In this document: one piece after another, positions 61,216 to 64,000 of the stretch
How positions within the stretch are numbered: the stretch's first letter is position 1
Layout of the letters: every line of letters begins with the position of its first letter
Made by a program: the position numbers and the translations under genes
Notes under the pieces: model-generated
What the model saw: only the letters and a program-made list of their open reading frames with translations
What the model was told of the DNA's origin: nothing
The model's database searches: none
Origin: Galaxea fascicularis
Lineage: Eukaryota > Cnidaria > Anthozoa > Scleractinia > Euphylliidae
DNA: 64,000 nt
NCBI GenBank assembly: GCA_948470475.1
Contig: OX419337.1
Span: 6,579,574 to 6,643,573, forward strand
Direction: 5' to 3'

Positions 61216-64000
61216 GCGAAAGAATTAAAGGAATCAAAAGTCGCAACCGCAATAATTTTGCTTAGAACTTTCCTAGTAGCACTCTTTGTCCTCACGTCCA
61301 TTACTTTGGAGAAACCTGGTTCAAAATAAAACGCTGTAGCTAGCGGTACCTTTGTCGAGCGCCACAGTGGTCCTTAAAATTATTTATTCTTTCATTATAA
61401 CTTTTCTAATGAACCTCTGTAAAGTTACTATCACCGGTTTCCAGTACTTTCCAGCACTTTTATTCGGATGAATTATTACTAACTGCCACACTTTAAGAGC
61501 TTATCATTTATCGACAAGTTAAAGTGGACGTGAATCACCCCCTAGAAATTTCTTAGTGTTGAGAAATGTTGGATCTCGACACGCTACCCGAGACTGCCCT
61601 ACATCGAAAGCAAGAGTCACCGAACTCGTTTTAAGTTATTATCACTAAAACTGGGTGAGTTATTAACAAGTTAAACTGTGGCTATGGTTACCTGATATAT
61701 CGAGAAAAATTGCCAGTTTTGTCCACCAATGATTGGGCATTTGTTTGATACCAGTATCGTGGTGTCAACCGATAACGAGTGGTAGTAACCGATCCATCAA
61801 TGTATACTTGCCAGAAATCTCGATGTGAACCGCAACAGCTTTGAATCTGGCGTTATTCTTTGATTGCAGTAGGCACCGCCGACTTTATAGACTGATTCAT
61901 TTTATTGTGTAGAGTTTTGCTGGATATGAAAGAAAAGCTTCTAAAATTCCTCAAGAATAAACTTTAATGCAATTTAAAGCTACGAAGCAAATGAAGAGCA
62001 AAAAATAAGTATGGTAACCTAATATACCTAGAAAGTAAAATTAAATTCGAATGTTTTTTTCTGCTAAACCGGTTAATTTGGCCAAACAGATTGTACAGCT
62101 TGCAATGAAGCATCTCTTAACCTGTTTTATTTACTTATCATTTTTTCATCTTAACGCTTTATTTAACTTTCTATATCTCAAGAAAAATTTTCAAATGATG
62201 AGTGCTTCTTTTAATGGCGATGCAATGTTAAAATTACCCCTCGGCGCTTCGCACGGCTGTTTCACTGGCCAGAATTGGTTTGATACTGTAATGGCGAACT
62301 CGTCTACTATAAATGAAAATACAATCCTAGCAATGACAAAATAAGTGAAACAAGCCTTACTTATTCTCAAAAGAATTCTTATTCGTCTTAAACAATGGAA
62401 GATCTACTGAGGCTAAAGCAAATACCGAGAATGCTGGATGTTTACTCACTATTTTGGTGTAATTAACGACCGTAAGTTAGACGATATATTTTAAGATGTG
62501 AACTGAACGAAAGATAACATGAAAATATGAAGGATATTTTAACGCATAGTTTCGTTGCTACCTGACACTATAAAAAATATCACCCACCGGGAGTCAAATT
62601 ACTAGTTTGTATTCTCAGCTACTAAGCAACAGACCACACGTGGGATCTCAGACCATAAAACTATGCTCATGTGAGAAGCGTCCTACCCATACTGCGAGAA
62701 TCAAAGTGCCATGTGTTGGCATATTCCACATGAGTAGAAAATACAAAAGCTGACCTAACTGTCTTTATATCAGTGTTACTTTCATCTTTTGTTTTTTACA
62801 CCGCCAATTATAGTGCTTTGCCCTGGGAAATTCTGACGCGATAAAGTTCATTTTCTTCACTCGTTCTTTCTCAAACACACTCACAGAAAATAAGGTTTTA
62901 CACGGAAAGCATAGATATGCGTTCTTTTTCGGTCACCATCATCCCCAATGTTCGTCATCTTTTCTTTTTATTTTCCTTTTTTATCTAGCATCTGTGATCA
63001 GCCATTCTATTTTCCTTTGTAATATGTGGTTCTCTGTTATTTACTTTGTACCTAGCTATGTGGCACGACATGGTGTTACATTGATACTCTGAAGCAACCG
63101 AAACACGTATCGAAGTATTTATATTTGCCTGTACTGTTGCTTAAGAAAGCATGGTAATGGCTGAAGACTGGCTTTCATGGAATAATGATTGCCCGGTTTA
63201 TGTTTCCTGGAAACAAAACCATATCCAGAAGTATTCCTTCTGTTTCCGGTTTTCCCAGTTATGTCACTTCATTTGCACTGTAAACAACTGGCTCCAATTC
63301 TTTGCCTGCCATTCAGAACCATTACTTGAGAGTTGAATATGTCGGTCAATCAAGAAGTTGTTCTTAATACTCCCGACCTGCTACTGTACTTACTCATCTC
63401 TAATGCGCATACCTGGTTTCCATACGATTCATACAATCGCTACGCTCGTCGATAAAAACGTGTTTAGCAATCGCAGCGATCATATCGAAACGCCTTGCCA
63501 CTGTAACGATCGTAGCAACTGCAATCACCGCAATCGTAGGAATAGAAAAATTTCTATCTCGGCGGTCGCAGAGATCGAAATGTTAGAAATGGAAGCGGAA
63601 GGGGGGGGGGGGGGTGATCATGTGGAGACCATGCACCTTGCGCGCTAAGCGATTTTGTTGAACAAGTTATGCAGGGAAAAATAGCGTTTTCGACATCCAC
63701 TGTTGAGTTAAACTACAAAACCAAAAGATTGTTTCTGGAATTATTGCTAGGTTTGATAGAATTAAATTTCCAAGGGTAAACTTATATCTAGAATTAAACC
63801 TCGTCCAGTGATCCTTGAAGGCAAAAGGTTTACTTGACTGAAAAACAAAAACTAAAGTGTTTAAGTTTAAAATACACTATAAGTAACCTGTTTGTTAATT
63901 AATTATTTTTTATATGGTATAAATTATTTTCATCCTCAGGGACTGCGCAGCAAGTTGTCGAGTGGGGGGGCTAAAAAAGAATGCGTGAAGGAAATTTTTT
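61216..64000. other. Terminal stretch with no supported gene
   Basis: It includes a diverged fragment of the 5231-5909 element near 61725-61830, degenerate AATCGCAGCGAT-type words at 63430-63560 and a G-run at 63601-63614. No open frame on either strand shows protein-like features. Confidence 0.4.

Noticed and set aside
61069..61329. Hydrophobic open frame resembling a membrane protein
   Set aside because: It is encoded by a T-rich interspersed repeat also found at 12870, 41786 and 51180, and has no conserved features.
1..64000. CRISPR arrays, operons, bacterial signals
   Set aside because: Spliced genes, SINEs and LINE remnants show animal nuclear DNA; no regularly spaced short repeats with unique spacers were seen.

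Overview
This is a window of animal nuclear DNA. It is intron-rich, AT-rich and crowded with short transposon-like repeats. The recognisable proteins and the repeat style (tRNA-derived SINEs, many fold-back MITEs, intronless GPCR) suggest an anthozoan cnidarian, most likely a stony coral. That assignment is an inference; no marker gene here proves the species.

Layout, left to right. 337-755 is a Harbinger-like MITE. 1805-2991 (minus) is a two-exon gene of unknown function whose last residues lie inside a second MITE. 3200-8500 is repeats and unique non-coding DNA. 8548-10089 (plus) is an intronless gene for a secreted 513-residue protein of no family I recognise. 10200-14800 is repeats. 15000-18186 (minus) is a four-exon gene for the mitochondrial ATP synthase inhibitor IF1. 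18416-48930 (plus) is a 31-exon gene for an oxysterol-binding-protein-related protein of the long ORP1 type (ankyrin repeats, PH domain, FFAT motif, sterol-binding domain). The IF1 and ORP1 start codons are 229 bp apart and point away from each other, so they probably share a promoter. The ORP1 introns hold a decayed LINE, several SINE copies and many palindromic elements. 48931-55900 is non-coding and repeat-bearing. 55902-56983 (minus) is an intronless class A GPCR broken by one frameshift. 58258-59747 (minus) is a two-exon gene for a family-1 uracil-DNA glycosylase homologue with a predicted signal peptide and an altered base-selectivity residue. The remainder to 64000 has no gene I can support.

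Functional links are few. IF1 acts on mitochondrial F1-ATPase. ORP1L acts at late endosome/lysosome-ER contacts. The other genes are independent. The strongest candidate for something undescribed is the secreted uracil-DNA-glycosylase-like protein; second is the intronless secreted orphan. All exon boundaries were deduced by hand from reading frame, GT-AG sites and remembered family alignments; no search was run.
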